Counted from the first letter of the stretch, positions 1 through 7,646 are shown. The stretch is DNA of 48,225 nucleotides from Collinsella aerofaciens (GCF_028206795.1 NZ_JAQLFJ010000013.1:449-48673); one strand, 5' to 3'. Notes: generated from the sequence alone by a model not told the origin. Numbers and translations are program-made.

Positions 1-3
1 AAA

Positions 4-79
4 TGGAGCGGACAACGGGGCTCGAACCCGCGACCCCAACCTTGGCAAGGTTGTGCTCTACCAACTGAGCCATGTCCGC
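4..79 (-). tRNA. tRNA-Gly (anticodon GCC), copy 1
   Basis: The 76-nt gene folds as a standard cloverleaf: acceptor GCGGACA pairs with TGTCCGC, followed by T and an encoded CCA. The anticodon loop carries GCC between the arms AACCTT and AAGGTT. The sequence is identical to the genes at 2291-2366 and 2518-2593. It is preceded by its own promoter at 92-120 and seems to be transcribed alone towards the left window edge. Confidence 0.97.
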
Positions 80-84
80 TTACG

Positions 85-141
85 AGGATTAATCTTACGT
101 GATACCCGCATCCTATGCAAGAACTTTTTTTGAAAAGTTTT
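85..141 (-). promoter_or_regulatory. Promoter of tRNA-Gly copy 1 with upstream A/T palindrome
   Basis: On the minus strand there is a -35 TTGCAT (115-120), a 17-bp spacer and a -10 TAAGAT (92-97), placing transcription start about 6 nt before the tRNA. Directly upstream lies AACTTTT-CAAA-AAAAGTT (about 122-139), matching the A/T-rich palindromes found at the same position in the other two tRNA promoters. It resembles an UP element, which is known to raise stable-RNA transcription in bacteria; the function here is inferred. Confidence 0.7.
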
Positions 142-221
142 GCGACGCCCTCTCGAACCTCGCGAAGACATCAGCCACCATGGAAAGCGCGGGCAAACGC
201 AAACTCGCCGCAAGAGGCCCC

Positions 222-1955
222 CTACAACTCAGCGAGCATGATCCAGGCAGAGCTGTCCTGCGCAAGCCTGCCGTCTGCAAGCGGTGATGAGGTGAGCAGG
301 ACCTTGCCCGCCGGCAGCTCCACGGGTGCTGCACCGAAGTTCGTCACACACGCCCAGCCGTTGTCGCGGCGATAGGCGATGACGCCGCCCTCAGCGCCCT
401 CGGCACCATCCGCAAGGCCGGTGCGCCCGTCAAGATCGAGCCACGCAAGATCGTTAGCGCACCCGCGCAGCTTGCGCCGCAGCCAGAGGGCGTCACGATA
501 GAGCGCAAGCATCGATGTCGGGTCCGCCTCTTCCCTATCGGCAGCGTAATCGGAAAACCATGCAGGCTGCGGCAGATGGGGCGCCGCATCGGCGTCCATC
601 GGCGAAAATCCAAACGATCCGCCCTGCGCGGGATCGTCCGTCGCCACCCACGGCAGGGGCACACGACAGCCGTCGCGCCCCTTCTCGCGCTTCGATCCGT
701 GCGTATTGGTCGCAGTGGGATCTTCGAGTGCAGCCCACGGGATATCGGCCACCTCAAAAAGGCCGAGCTCCTCACCCTGATACACGTATGCCGAGCCCGG
801 AAGCGCCAGCTCAAGCAAAAGGGCCGCCCGCGCGCGGCGCTCGCCGAGTTCACGGTCCTCGTCATAAGACGACCCGTCGCGTAAGAGCCAGTCGAGCGCA
901 ATCTGGTGGTAGCGCGTCGCCTTGATCTGCGGCAGGGCGAAGCGCGTCGCCACACGAGGCACGTCGTGGTTGGAAAGTACCCAGGTCGAGGCGGAATCGG
1001 ATTCGATGGCCGCCTTCAAGCCCTCCTCGATTGCAGCGTGCATGTCATCATAGGTCCAAGTGGCCTTGGCGAACTCAAAGTTAAATGTCTGGCCAAGCTC
1101 GCTGGGGCGCGCGTAGAGATACTGGCGCTCGGGCAGCACCCACGCCTCGGCAACAGCGCTGCGCGGCGGATTATAGCGGTCGAACACGCGGCGCCACTCG
1201 CGATAGATCTCGTGAACCTCGTTGCGATCCCACAGCGGATGGGTGCCGTCGTCAACCATGTCATCGCCCTCGGCGAGATGCCACTGGTCGAGATCATCGC
1301 GGTCGAGATCCTTGGCGAGACCGTGTGCCACATCAATGCGAAAGCCATCAACGCCTCGATCGCTCCAATACGCCAGGACGTCGCAAAAGAACGCGCGAAC
1401 CTCGGGGCATGACCAGTCAAAGTCCGGCTGCTCGGGCGTAAACATGTGCAGATACCACTGACCGTCCGCAACACGCGTCCAGGCACGGCCGCCAAAGTTG
1501 GCATTCCAATTGGTGGGAGGCAGCTCGCCATGCTCGCCGCGACCATCGCGGAAGATATAGCGGGCGCGCTCGGGCGATCCGGGGCCGGCAGCAAGAGCGG
1601 CTTTGAACCAGGGGTGCTGGTTGGACGAATGGTTGGGTACGATGTCGACGATGACCTTGATGCCGCGCGCGTGAGCCGCGGCGATCATGTCATCGAAGTC
1701 GTCAAGCGAGCCGAGACGTTGGTCGACATCGCAGTAGTCCGCCACATCATAGCCGCCATCGACAAGAGGCGATGGGTAAAACGGACTCAGCCAGATGGCC
1801 TCGATACCCAGCCGCTCAAGATAGTCCATCTGCTGGGTAATGCCCGCGATATCGCCCAAACCCGAACCAGTCGAGTCCTTAAACGAGCGCGGGTAAATCT
1901 GATAGATCGCGGCATCGGACATCCATGAGCGCGAGGAGGACTTTTCTGTAGCCAT
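222..1955 (-). CDS. GH13 alpha-glucosidase (oligo-1,6-glucosidase type)
   Basis: A 577-residue cytoplasmic glycoside hydrolase of family 13 that would release glucose from the non-reducing end of short alpha-glucosides such as isomaltose or maltose-type sugars. All four GH13 regions are visible: DIVPNH (104-109), GFRIDVAH with nucleophile Asp208, VAEAW with acid/base Glu270, and LSNHD with Asp331. There is no signal peptide. The ATG at 1955 is chosen because it follows AGGGAGAC at good spacing; an open extension to 2090 lacks family similarity. The gene stands alone between tRNA genes, with no transporter or regulator beside it. Exact linkage preference (alpha-1,4 or alpha-1,6) cannot be read from the sequence. 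Confidence 0.9.
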   Translation of the reverse strand: MATEKSSSRSWMSDAAIYQIYPRSFKDSTGSGLGDIAGITQQMDYLERLGIEAIWLSPFYPSPLVDGGYDVADYCDVDQRLGSLDDFDDMIAAAHARGIKVIVDIVPNHSSNQHPWFKAALAAGPGSPERARYIFRDGRGEHGELPPTNWNANFGGRAWTRVADGQWYLHMFTPEQPDFDWSCPEVRAFFCDVLAYWSDRGVDGFRIDVAHGLAKDLDRDDLDQWHLAEGDDMVDDGTHPLWDRNEVHEIYREWRRVFDRYNPPRSAVAEAWVLPERQYLYARPSELGQTFNFEFAKATWTYDDMHAAIEEGLKAAIESDSASTWVLSNHDVPRVATRFALPQIKATRYHQIALDWLLRDGSSYDEDRELGERRARAALLLELALPGSAYVYQGEELGLFEVADIPWAALEDPTATNTHGSKREKGRDGCRVPLPWVATDDPAQGGSFGFSPMDADAAPHLPQPAWFSDYAADREEADPTSMLALYRDALWLRRKLRGCANDLAWLDLDGRTGLADGAEGAEGGVIAYRRDNGWACVTNFGAAPVELPAGKVLLTSSPLADGRLAQDSSAWIMLAEL

Positions 1956-2144
1956 GGGGTGTGTCTCCCTTGCAACGAGGTTTTGTGAGATGCCCACGAT
2001 GATACGCCCAAAGCTGACATTCACGGCAATCAACGCCGCAGCCACGCCCCAAACGCTCGCCCCCTCTCGGGCTCGAGCCTCCTGGGACAAATCGATCGAT
2101 TAGTGAAAAGAACGGAAGACTTACTCCCCCGGCCACGACAGCGA
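1956..2144. other. Upstream region of the alpha-glucosidase gene
   Basis: About 190 nt between the glucosidase start and the palindromic repeat at 2145. It contains the AGGGAGAC ribosome binding site (about 1962-1970). No convincing promoter with both -35 and -10 boxes, operator or small gene could be seen. Confidence 0.4.
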
Positions 2145-2244
2145 GCGGGCTCCGGGTGCCCCAGGTTGCCGCGAAAGAGGAGGGAAGCGTACTTTATGTA
2201 CGCGACCGACGATTGAGGGGCAAGATGGGGTGCCCGGGGCCCGC
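2145..2244. repeat. Palindromic repeat, 100 nt, copy A of the GCGTAC-core family
   Basis: Imperfect inverted repeat with 26-nt outer arms (2145-2170 and 2219-2244, about 21 matching pairs) and an inner hairpin GCGTAC-TTTAT-GTACGC (2187-2203) on the same axis. The central 44 nt (2173-2216) are nearly identical to 20833-20876 on the opposite strand, starting GAAAGAGGAG and ending in CGACG-TTGA-like sequence. The outer arms differ between copies. It lies between the glucosidase promoter side and the tRNA terminator. Confidence 0.8.
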
Positions 2245-2255
2245 GCAGCGTCAAC

Positions 2256-2281
2256 AAAAAACGCGGTTCGTTAGAACCGCG
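2256..2281 (-). terminator. Rho-independent terminator of the tRNA Gly-Cys-Gly cluster
   Basis: Reading the minus strand, CGCGGTTC-TAAC-GAACCGCG (2262-2281) forms an 8-bp stem followed by six T. It starts 9 nt after the CCA end of the last tRNA-Gly. Confidence 0.92.
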
Positions 2282-2290
2282 TAAGATAGT

Positions 2291-2366
2291 TGGAGCGGAC
2301 AACGGGGCTCGAACCCGCGACCCCAACCTTGGCAAGGTTGTGCTCTACCAACTGAGCCATGTCCGC
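2291..2366 (-). tRNA. tRNA-Gly (anticodon GCC), copy 2
   Basis: Identical over 76 nt to the copies at 4-79 and 2518-2593, with encoded CCA. It is the last gene of the transcript Gly-Cys-Gly, read leftwards from the promoter at about 2606-2634, and is followed by the terminator at 2256-2281. Confidence 0.97.
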
Positions 2367-2408
2367 ATATGTAAAACAAAACGGGCGCCGGAGCGCCCGG
2401 ATGTTGCC

Positions 2409-2482
2409 TGGAGGCGAAGCCCGGATTCGAACCGGGGGTAAAGGCTTTGCAGGCCTCTGCCTTACCACTTGGCCACTTCGCC
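2409..2482 (-). tRNA. tRNA-Cys (anticodon GCA)
   Basis: A 74-nt cloverleaf with acceptor GGCGAAG/CTTCGCC, anticodon GCA in the loop between GCCT and AGGC, and encoded CCA. It lies between two identical tRNA-Gly genes and shares their transcript. Confidence 0.96.
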
Positions 2483-2517
2483 GAAAAAGGACCGCTTGAG
2501 ACGGTCCGGAAATGCAA

Positions 2518-2593
2518 TGGAGCGGACAACGGGGCTCGAACCCGCGACCCCAACCTTGGCAAGGTTGTGCTCTACCAACTGAGCCATGTCCGC
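2518..2593 (-). tRNA. tRNA-Gly (anticodon GCC), copy 3
   Basis: Identical to the other two tRNA-Gly(GCC) copies, with encoded CCA. It is the first gene of the three-tRNA transcript, starting about 7 nt downstream of the predicted transcription start. Confidence 0.97.
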
Positions 2594-2598
2594 TTGTG

Positions 2599-2654
2599 GG
2601 TTATTAATTTACGCGAGTTACCCAAAAGACGCAAGTACTTTTTTCAAAAAAGTT
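2599..2654 (-). promoter_or_regulatory. Promoter of the tRNA Gly-Cys-Gly cluster with upstream A/T palindrome
   Basis: On the minus strand: -35 TTGCGT (2629-2634), 17-bp spacer, -10 TAAATT (2606-2611). Two bases upstream of the -35 is the palindrome ACTTTTTT-G-AAAAAAGT (2637-2653). Spacer sequence around GGGTAAC and the ATTAAT after the -10 also resemble the promoter of tRNA-Gly copy 1, so promoter and gene were probably duplicated together. Confidence 0.78.
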
Positions 2655-2698
2655 GTTGACCACATGCTCTTGGCAGATAAACATGCCAAAACGATTTA

Positions 2699-3445
2699 CT
2701 AGGCGCATGATTCCAACATTCCGCTAAACAGCTTTACCATCCGAACGCGCGTACCGGCACCATCAGTACGACGGGCAACCTCCACGTTGTCGACCAACAT
2801 GCGCATGAGCTTGATTCCACGCCCGCGTTCCTCAGTCGTAACCGGTTCACTCGACCCGTCGATCGAATAGCCCGCCCCACGGTCGACAACCTCAATCACG
2901 ACACGATCGCCATAGGCCTGAACCGTCAGGATGCATCCGATACCACCCGCATGGTCATACGCGTTGCCCAGCGCCTCGCCCGATGCCAATGCGACGTCAT
3001 AGCGCTCATCACGCCTCAGGGGAAGCGATTCGAGTAGCTCGGCAATACGATGACGATAGTATGGAAGGTTCTCGATACCCTGGCGCACCTCGACACTCTT
3101 GCTCCAGCGAGGCAATTCCCCCACCGGAATGGCAGGAATCGACTCCCGAGCGAAGCCCGCAACATGGAGGATGTCGACAAGTCGGGCAATCTCCAAAAAG
3201 CGAATGACCTCATCGGAGGCGTTAACGAGCGAAAGCAGGCCCTCTCGCCTCATGAGCTCTCTGGCGCGTGTAAGCAAAAACGCCAAACCCGTCGAGTCGA
3301 TAAAGCCCACGGCCTGGCAATTGATGACAACGCGGCGCACGCCCCGGTCGATCAAATTATCCAACCGTCGGCGCAGCGCGGGCACCGAGGCGATGTCGAC
3401 ATCACCCGGTGGCGTCAAAACCGCTATGTCATTCCACTCATTCAT
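2699..3445 (-). CDS. STAS domain fused to HATPase: anti-sigma-factor antagonist/kinase fusion
   Basis: A 248-residue soluble protein that joins the two halves of a partner-switching module. Residues 1-105 are a STAS domain with the phosphorylatable serine in FIDSTG (Ser51). Residues 125-245 are an RsbW/SpoIIAB-type HATPase with an intact N box (Glu157, Asn161), DRGAG (188-192) and ERGRG (206-210). In known systems the kinase phosphorylates a separate STAS protein and releases or traps a sigma factor; here both are in one chain. It lies 81 nt downstream of a PP2C phosphatase that probably dephosphorylates it. The ATG at 3445 is preferred, with GGGGA upstream; a GTG at 3484 is open but has no ribosome binding site. 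No sigma factor lies nearby. Confidence 0.85.
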   Translation of the reverse strand: MNEWNDIAVLTPPGDVDIASVPALRRRLDNLIDRGVRRVVINCQAVGFIDSTGLAFLLTRARELMRREGLLSLVNASDEVIRFLEIARLVDILHVAGFARESIPAIPVGELPRWSKSVEVRQGIENLPYYRHRIAELLESLPLRRDERYDVALASGEALGNAYDHAGGIGCILTVQAYGDRVVIEVVDRGAGYSIDGSSEPVTTEERGRGIKLMRMLVDNVEVARRTDGAGTRVRMVKLFSGMLESCA

Positions 3446-3526
3446 ACGACCATGGTTCCCCAAAAGAGCTCGCTCGATGCACACATATCTACAACCGCGT
3501 AGGTTTCGCCCCTCAAGCGTCGCAGC

Positions 3527-5872
3527 CTACGATCGGCCCCGTAAAAACTCAAGGGACACCAACGCGATATCATCGTCCAGCGCCGACTCGGTAAAGCGGT
3601 CAAGCTCGCTCAAGACCTTACCGCAGATTCCCGATACGCCCTCACCCGAAACAGAGAGCAAAAGATCGCGAAGGCGTTGCTCGCCAAAGAAAGCACCAGA
3701 GCGATCGCGCGCTTCGATCGTTCCGTCGGTATACATAAAGAGCATGTCACCAGGAGCGAACGTAAAGACGCCCGTCTCGTACACCATGCTCTCAAAGGCA
3801 CCGATTACCCCCGATTGGCATCCAAGCAGCTCGACCTCTCCCCCACGAGCCTCGTCGCCACCCAGCGGCATCGACTCTGGCCTGATGACCATGGTCGGAG
3901 GATGGCCCGCCGAACAATACGTTGCGCGTCCGGCTTTAAGGTCAATCTTGGCGATAAAGGCCGTCACGAACGTCTCGACCCTCGAAAAGCCCATGAGCAT
4001 GCTGTTAAGGGAGCGTGCCATGCGGGCCGGTCCAGCGCCCTCCCAGGCATATGCCGTCAGGGCCGTCTTGACGAGCGCGGACATCGATGCAGCCTCAATG
4101 CCTTTGCCAGACACATCGCCCAGAATCATGACGGCGCAATCGTCGGGAAGACGGATGAGCGTATAGAAATCGCCGCCGACCAACGCCGAGTTCGTGGCCG
4201 ACAGGTACACCGAATCGGCGGCGATTCCCGGAACATCCCCCAGTGAATTTCTCATGCCAATCTGGAGGGTCTGAGCGATATGGCGCTCCTCACGCTTTTG
4301 AGATTCGCCTTCATAGATCAGTTCAAAGTCATGAGCCAAGTGCACCAAGTAATCATATTCAAGGTCATCAATCGGCTCTTGGCTACCATCACGAAGCAGC
4401 AGCGCGCGCGTCGTCGGGCCCTTCGCAACAGAAGCAGGAACGATCGCGTCGTTACTGTGCTTGCCATCGCCCTCAGAGCGCGGGCGCCCCGCCTCGATGC
4501 CGGCGTCGACGTAGAGACCCTGGCAAGGCAGGCCATGCGCTCTAAGCCAGCCTCCCATAGGCATCGATTCGTCAACGCGAGTTATACGGACGTGTTTAAG
4601 GTCCTCGGCACTCGTGCCGCCCAAAACAGATGCCTCAAAGCCATCAGGGGCAGCCCCCAAACGTGCCGTTGGCGCCGTCGTGGAAAAGAAAAGCTTCTCG
4701 GGATCGTCCGGCAAAGCAACGCGACTGCCGCCTTCAAAATCTATGACGTAGGAATCCAGACTGGCGTCATACTCAATAGGGCAAAAATGGCAGTTGAGCA
4801 TATTGCAGATCTCGGACGATACCGCCTGGGTAGCCGCGGCGGAATCGTCTAGAAAGGTAAACAACTCATCCCGCAAGACATTGAGCGAGCGGCCAAGCTC
4901 GGCCGTGCGACGGGAGCGAAGGCTCGATGCCATGCCGACCAGCTGGATAGACAGGTAATCGCAAATGACCTCGAGCACATTAACGTCATAGGCGAGCGGT
5001 GCCTGGGGGCGTTTCCAACCAACTTCCAGCACGCCAAGGATCTGCGTACCGTAAAAAACGGGAAGACAGATTTCACTGCGGTACGGAGGCATATCCTGCA
5101 TGCGCAACAGGTGCTTAGAACGATTATCCAGGTCCATGAACATACCGGAGGCGGCCTTATCGCCCTCAAGGTCCTGTTGAATCGACAAGCGACAAGCACG
5201 CGACTCGCGAAGAACATACGTCGGAATGCCAGCGCCATACGGCAAAAACTCGGGCAGGTAGCTGTCGAGCAGCTCCTTGGAAACACCGCGAAGCTTAAAG
5301 CCGCCGCTCTCAGAAAAATAGATAGCGGCACCCGAAGCATCGAGCGTTCCTACAAGCTGGTTCAAAACGGTATCAAGCAGGCTGGGTAACTCATCGGAGC
5401 CCACAGTGCTCATAATGACCGAGAGCGTGCCAGAGAGACGCTTGTTCGCCACTCTAAGCTCCGATAACGCACGCTTGAGTTGCCGGTCGTGAGAATACTG
5501 TTCCTCGATACTGTGAAGCGCCACCAGGACACGTGGTGCGCGGCGCCCAAAGATGCGTGGAGGCGTTACGGAGCCCGCACGAACCAAGACGGGAATAAAA
5601 GAGCCGTCACTCAGTTTGAGCATCAGTTCGTTCTCGGAGCCATCAGTTTCAAATGGCAGACGATGTTCCGTCGCACGTTCAAAAGAGGACGAGTACAGGA
5701 CGTCTTTAACATCTCCACCGATGACGTCGGCGCGTTCCTCGCACATCAAACCAAGTAAGCGATTATTCACATGCAGAATGGTTCCGTCGAGCTCGCAGAT
5801 GATGACAGCATCGCTCGTGATCTCGACTAGTTGGGCAACGTCTGCCCACTCGTTGCGTTCAAGCGTTTCCAT
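3527..5872 (-). CDS. PAS-GAF-PP2C serine phosphatase (RsbU/SpoIIE family)
   Basis: A 781-residue cytoplasmic sensor phosphatase. The order is a PAS domain (about 10-125, DAVIICELDGTILHVNN), a short coiled segment, a GAF domain (about 160-325), a second GAF-like region (about 335-510), then a PPM/PP2C catalytic domain (about 530-778). Metal-binding aspartates are seen in GGDFY and GDVSGKG, and near the C-terminus in DDDIAL. Such proteins dephosphorylate STAS proteins, and the STAS-kinase fusion downstream is the obvious substrate. The ATG at 5872 has GGTGGGG upstream; an in-frame GTG at 5884 does not. The signal sensed is unknown. The gene follows tRNA-Leu and its terminator, so it probably has its own promoter. 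Confidence 0.88.
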   Translation of the reverse strand: METLERNEWADVAQLVEITSDAVIICELDGTILHVNNRLLGLMCEERADVIGGDVKDVLYSSSFERATEHRLPFETDGSENELMLKLSDGSFIPVLVRAGSVTPPRIFGRRAPRVLVALHSIEEQYSHDRQLKRALSELRVANKRLSGTLSVIMSTVGSDELPSLLDTVLNQLVGTLDASGAAIYFSESGGFKLRGVSKELLDSYLPEFLPYGAGIPTYVLRESRACRLSIQQDLEGDKAASGMFMDLDNRSKHLLRMQDMPPYRSEICLPVFYGTQILGVLEVGWKRPQAPLAYDVNVLEVICDYLSIQLVGMASSLRSRRTAELGRSLNVLRDELFTFLDDSAAATQAVSSEICNMLNCHFCPIEYDASLDSYVIDFEGGSRVALPDDPEKLFFSTTAPTARLGAAPDGFEASVLGGTSAEDLKHVRITRVDESMPMGGWLRAHGLPCQGLYVDAGIEAGRPRSEGDGKHSNDAIVPASVAKGPTTRALLLRDGSQEPIDDLEYDYLVHLAHDFELIYEGESQKREERHIAQTLQIGMRNSLGDVPGIAADSVYLSATNSALVGGDFYTLIRLPDDCAVMILGDVSGKGIEAASMSALVKTALTAYAWEGAGPARMARSLNSMLMGFSRVETFVTAFIAKIDLKAGRATYCSAGHPPTMVIRPESMPLGGDEARGGEVELLGCQSGVIGAFESMVYETGVFTFAPGDMLFMYTDGTIEARDRSGAFFGEQRLRDLLLSVSGEGVSGICGKVLSELDRFTESALDDDIALVSLEFLRGRS

Positions 5873-5898
5873 CGTGGACCCCACCGTCTATCGGTAAC

Positions 5899-5920
5899 AA
5901 AAAAGCCTCCGAAGAGGCTT
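5899..5920 (-). terminator. Terminator of tRNA-Leu
   Basis: The minus strand reads AAGCCTC-TTCG-GAGGCTT (5903-5920), a 7-bp stem with a stable TTCG tetraloop, followed by further T (to 5899). It begins 12 nt after the CCA end of tRNA-Leu. Confidence 0.93.
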
Positions 5921-5931
5921 CTCAAATGCGA

Positions 5932-6021
5932 TGGTGTCGGAGGCGGGACTTGAACCCGCATGACCAAAAAGCGGTCACTAGCACCTCAAGCTAGCGCGTC
6001 TGCCAATTCCGCCACTCCGAC
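5932..6021 (-). tRNA. tRNA-Leu (anticodon GAG)
   Basis: A 90-nt class II tRNA with acceptor GTCGGAG/CTCCGAC, long variable arm, anticodon GAG within GCTTGAGGT, and encoded CCA. It is a single-gene transcript with promoter at 6079-6108 and terminator at 5899-5920. Confidence 0.96.
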
Positions 6022-6071
6022 ATGCTATGTTGTTGATTCGCGCTTCGTTTTGTTGGACCCGCGCGTTCAAC

Positions 6072-6128
6072 GAGGAAGATAATAACCTATGATTCGAGAA
6101 CTGTGCAAGCACTTTTTTCAAAAAAGTT
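6072..6128 (-). promoter_or_regulatory. Promoter of tRNA-Leu with upstream A/T palindrome
   Basis: Minus strand: -35 TTGCAC (6103-6108), 18-bp spacer, -10 TATTAT (6079-6084). Two bases upstream of the -35 lies ACTTTTTT-G-AAAAAAGT (6111-6127), the same palindrome at the same distance as in the tRNA-Gly promoters. The 5' leader would be about 50 nt. Confidence 0.75.
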
Positions 6129-6165
6129 TACGAATTTGTAATTGCGCAGGTAGATCCGCATGTCC

Positions 6166-6290
6166 GGCCCCGAATCGGTGCTGCCTCCCGGCGCGTCCTC
6201 GGGCATGAGCGATATTTTGCTGCGCACTTCGTGCTGCAAAATATCGCTCCCCCTGCGGAATGCGCCGGGAGGCAGCAACGATTCGGGGCC
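6166..6290. repeat. Long intergenic palindrome, 125 nt
   Basis: Outer arms of 29 nt (6166-6194 and 6262-6290) pair with a single mismatch, and inner arms GAGCGATATTTTGC (6207-6220) and its complement (6236-6249) pair perfectly on the same axis, with GCAC-TTC-GTGC at the tip. No protein is encoded. It lies upstream of tRNA-Leu and 328 nt downstream of oppF. Function is unknown; it could be a non-autonomous mobile repeat or a structured RNA. Confidence 0.75.
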
Positions 6291-6350
6291 TACCAACACA
6301 TACTCCAAGCACAGTTCTCAAACATGTTCTGGGGCTGATGCAAATTTGGT

Positions 6351-6405
6351 GGCTCGGCAAAGCCGAGCCCTTATATGGGGAGGCCGGAGCTAAAGCTCCG
6401 GCCTC
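6351..6405. repeat. Two adjacent small hairpins
   Basis: GGCTCGGC-AAA-GCCGAGCC (6351-6369) and GAGGCCGGAGC-TAAA-GCTCCGGCCTC (6380-6405) are perfect stem-loops only 10 nt apart. Neither is followed by a good T-run on either strand, so termination is uncertain. They fall between two larger palindromes in a gene-free stretch of about 600 nt. Confidence 0.6.
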
Positions 6406-6469
6406 GCTCAATTTCCTATTAGATTAAGTGAGCGATCAAGGAATCTCACCCCTCTACAGTGGTAACACA

Positions 6470-6601
6470 GGGCCCGTGCTGGACTTAGTTTTCAGAACAT
6501 TCCGCAGACCAGGAAACCCCCTTATCCGCAGCTCCGAAGGAGCAGGATAAGGGGGTTTCCATGGTCGAGGACGTTCTAAAAACTAAGTCCAGCACGGGCC
6601 C
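6470..6601. repeat. Long palindrome, 132 nt, downstream of oppF
   Basis: Arms of about 57 nt pair almost throughout: the outer 23 nt from GGGCCCGTGCTGG onwards are identical, a looser part follows, then the inner GGAAACCCCCTTATCC pairs perfectly, with GCTCC-GAAG-GAGC at the tip. It begins 16 nt after the oppF stop. It could terminate or stabilise the opp transcript, or be a mobile repeat. No clear target-site duplication was seen. Confidence 0.75.
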
Positions 6602-6617
6602 GGACGATAACAACCGG

Positions 6618-7646
6618 CTACAGGTCGATGTGCGATTCCTTGATCGGGAACGGCTCCGCGAAGTGACAGGCGCAGCAGTGGCCCGGGGCAACTTCCTTAA
6701 ACTCAGGAAGCTTCTCGGAGCAGATGCCCTGCGCGATCGGGCAGCGCGTGTGGAAACGGCAGCCGGTCGGCGGATCCAGCGGCGACGGCGGGTCGCCAGC
6801 GAGGATGATGCGTTTGCGGGTCTTCTGGATATCCGGATCGGGCACCGGCACGGCAGACAGCAGCGACTGCGTGTACGGATGGTGAGGCTCGCTATAGAGC
6901 GTCTTCCAATCCGAAACCTCGACCATCTTACCCAGATACATAACGGCAACGCGATCGGAGATGTGCTGCACGACGGACAGGTCGTGGGCGATAAAGAGAT
7001 ACGCCGTACCAAACTTGTCCTGCAGTTCCTTAAGCAGGTTCAGAACCTGGGCCTGAATGGAAACATCCAGAGCGGATACCGGCTCGTCACAGATAATCAG
7101 CTTGGGCTTCAGCGCAAAAGCGCGGGCGATGCCGACACGCTGACGCTGGCCGCCCGAGAACTCATGCGGATAGCGGTTGATGTGCTCGGGGTTCAGACCG
7201 ACGACATCCAGCAGCTCACGGACGCGCTCGATACGCTCTTCCTTGGTGCCCACACCATGAATGGTCATGGGCTCGGAGACGATCTCACCAATCGTCATAC
7301 GAGGGTTGAGCGAAGCATAAGGATCCTGGAAGATAAACTGCATCTCACGACGCATGTCCTTGATCTCATGCTTGCTCATCTCGGCAACATCTTTGCCCTG
7401 GAAGAACACCTTACCTGCCGTCGGCTTGGTCAGACGCATGATGGTGCGGCCCGTGGTGGACTTACCGCAACCAGACTCGCCGACCAGGCCAAAGGTCTCG
7501 CCCGGATAAATCTCGAACGAAATGTCATTCACAGCAGAGACGACACGCTTAGAGAAGCGCTTGGCGAACATGCCGGACTCTGCGGGGAACTCCTTAGAAA
7601 GGTGCTCGACCTTCAGCAGCGGAGTGCGCTCGTTATTGTCTGCCAT
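6618..7646 (-). CDS. oppF: Oligopeptide ABC importer ATPase
   Basis: A 342-residue ATPase of the Opp/Dpp family that powers peptide import with OppD. It shows Walker A GESGCGKST, Q-loop, signature LSGGQRQ, Walker B LIICDEP and the switch His in LFIAHD. The C-terminal oligopeptide-transporter domain is present with the cysteine motif GCRFHTRCP and later Cys residues (GICSEK, GHCCACH); related OppDF proteins use such cysteines to hold a metal centre. The ATG directly abuts the oppD stop and follows GGGAGG. It is the last gene of the operon. Confidence 0.93.
   Translation of the reverse strand: MADNNERTPLLKVEHLSKEFPAESGMFAKRFSKRVVSAVNDISFEIYPGETFGLVGESGCGKSTTGRTIMRLTKPTAGKVFFQGKDVAEMSKHEIKDMRREMQFIFQDPYASLNPRMTIGEIVSEPMTIHGVGTKEERIERVRELLDVVGLNPEHINRYPHEFSGGQRQRVGIARAFALKPKLIICDEPVSALDVSIQAQVLNLLKELQDKFGTAYLFIAHDLSVVQHISDRVAVMYLGKMVEVSDWKTLYSEPHHPYTQSLLSAVPVPDPDIQKTRKRIILAGDPPSPLDPPTGCRFHTRCPIAQGICSEKLPEFKEVAPGHCCACHFAEPFPIKESHIDL

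Noticed and set aside
2637..2653. The A/T palindromes near tRNA genes as transcription terminators
   Set aside because: Their centre is one base, so they cannot fold as hairpins with a normal loop, and they sit at a fixed distance from -35 boxes instead of after gene ends.
2670..2689. TTGGCA-N8-TGCCAA after the STAS-kinase gene as terminator or operator
   Set aside because: Arms of only 6 bp, no T-run, and no promoter nearby; too weak to annotate.
6463..6614. Target-site duplications flanking the 132-nt palindrome
   Set aside because: TAACAC on the left and ATAACAA on the right are similar but not at equal distance from the arms, so no true duplication could be shown.
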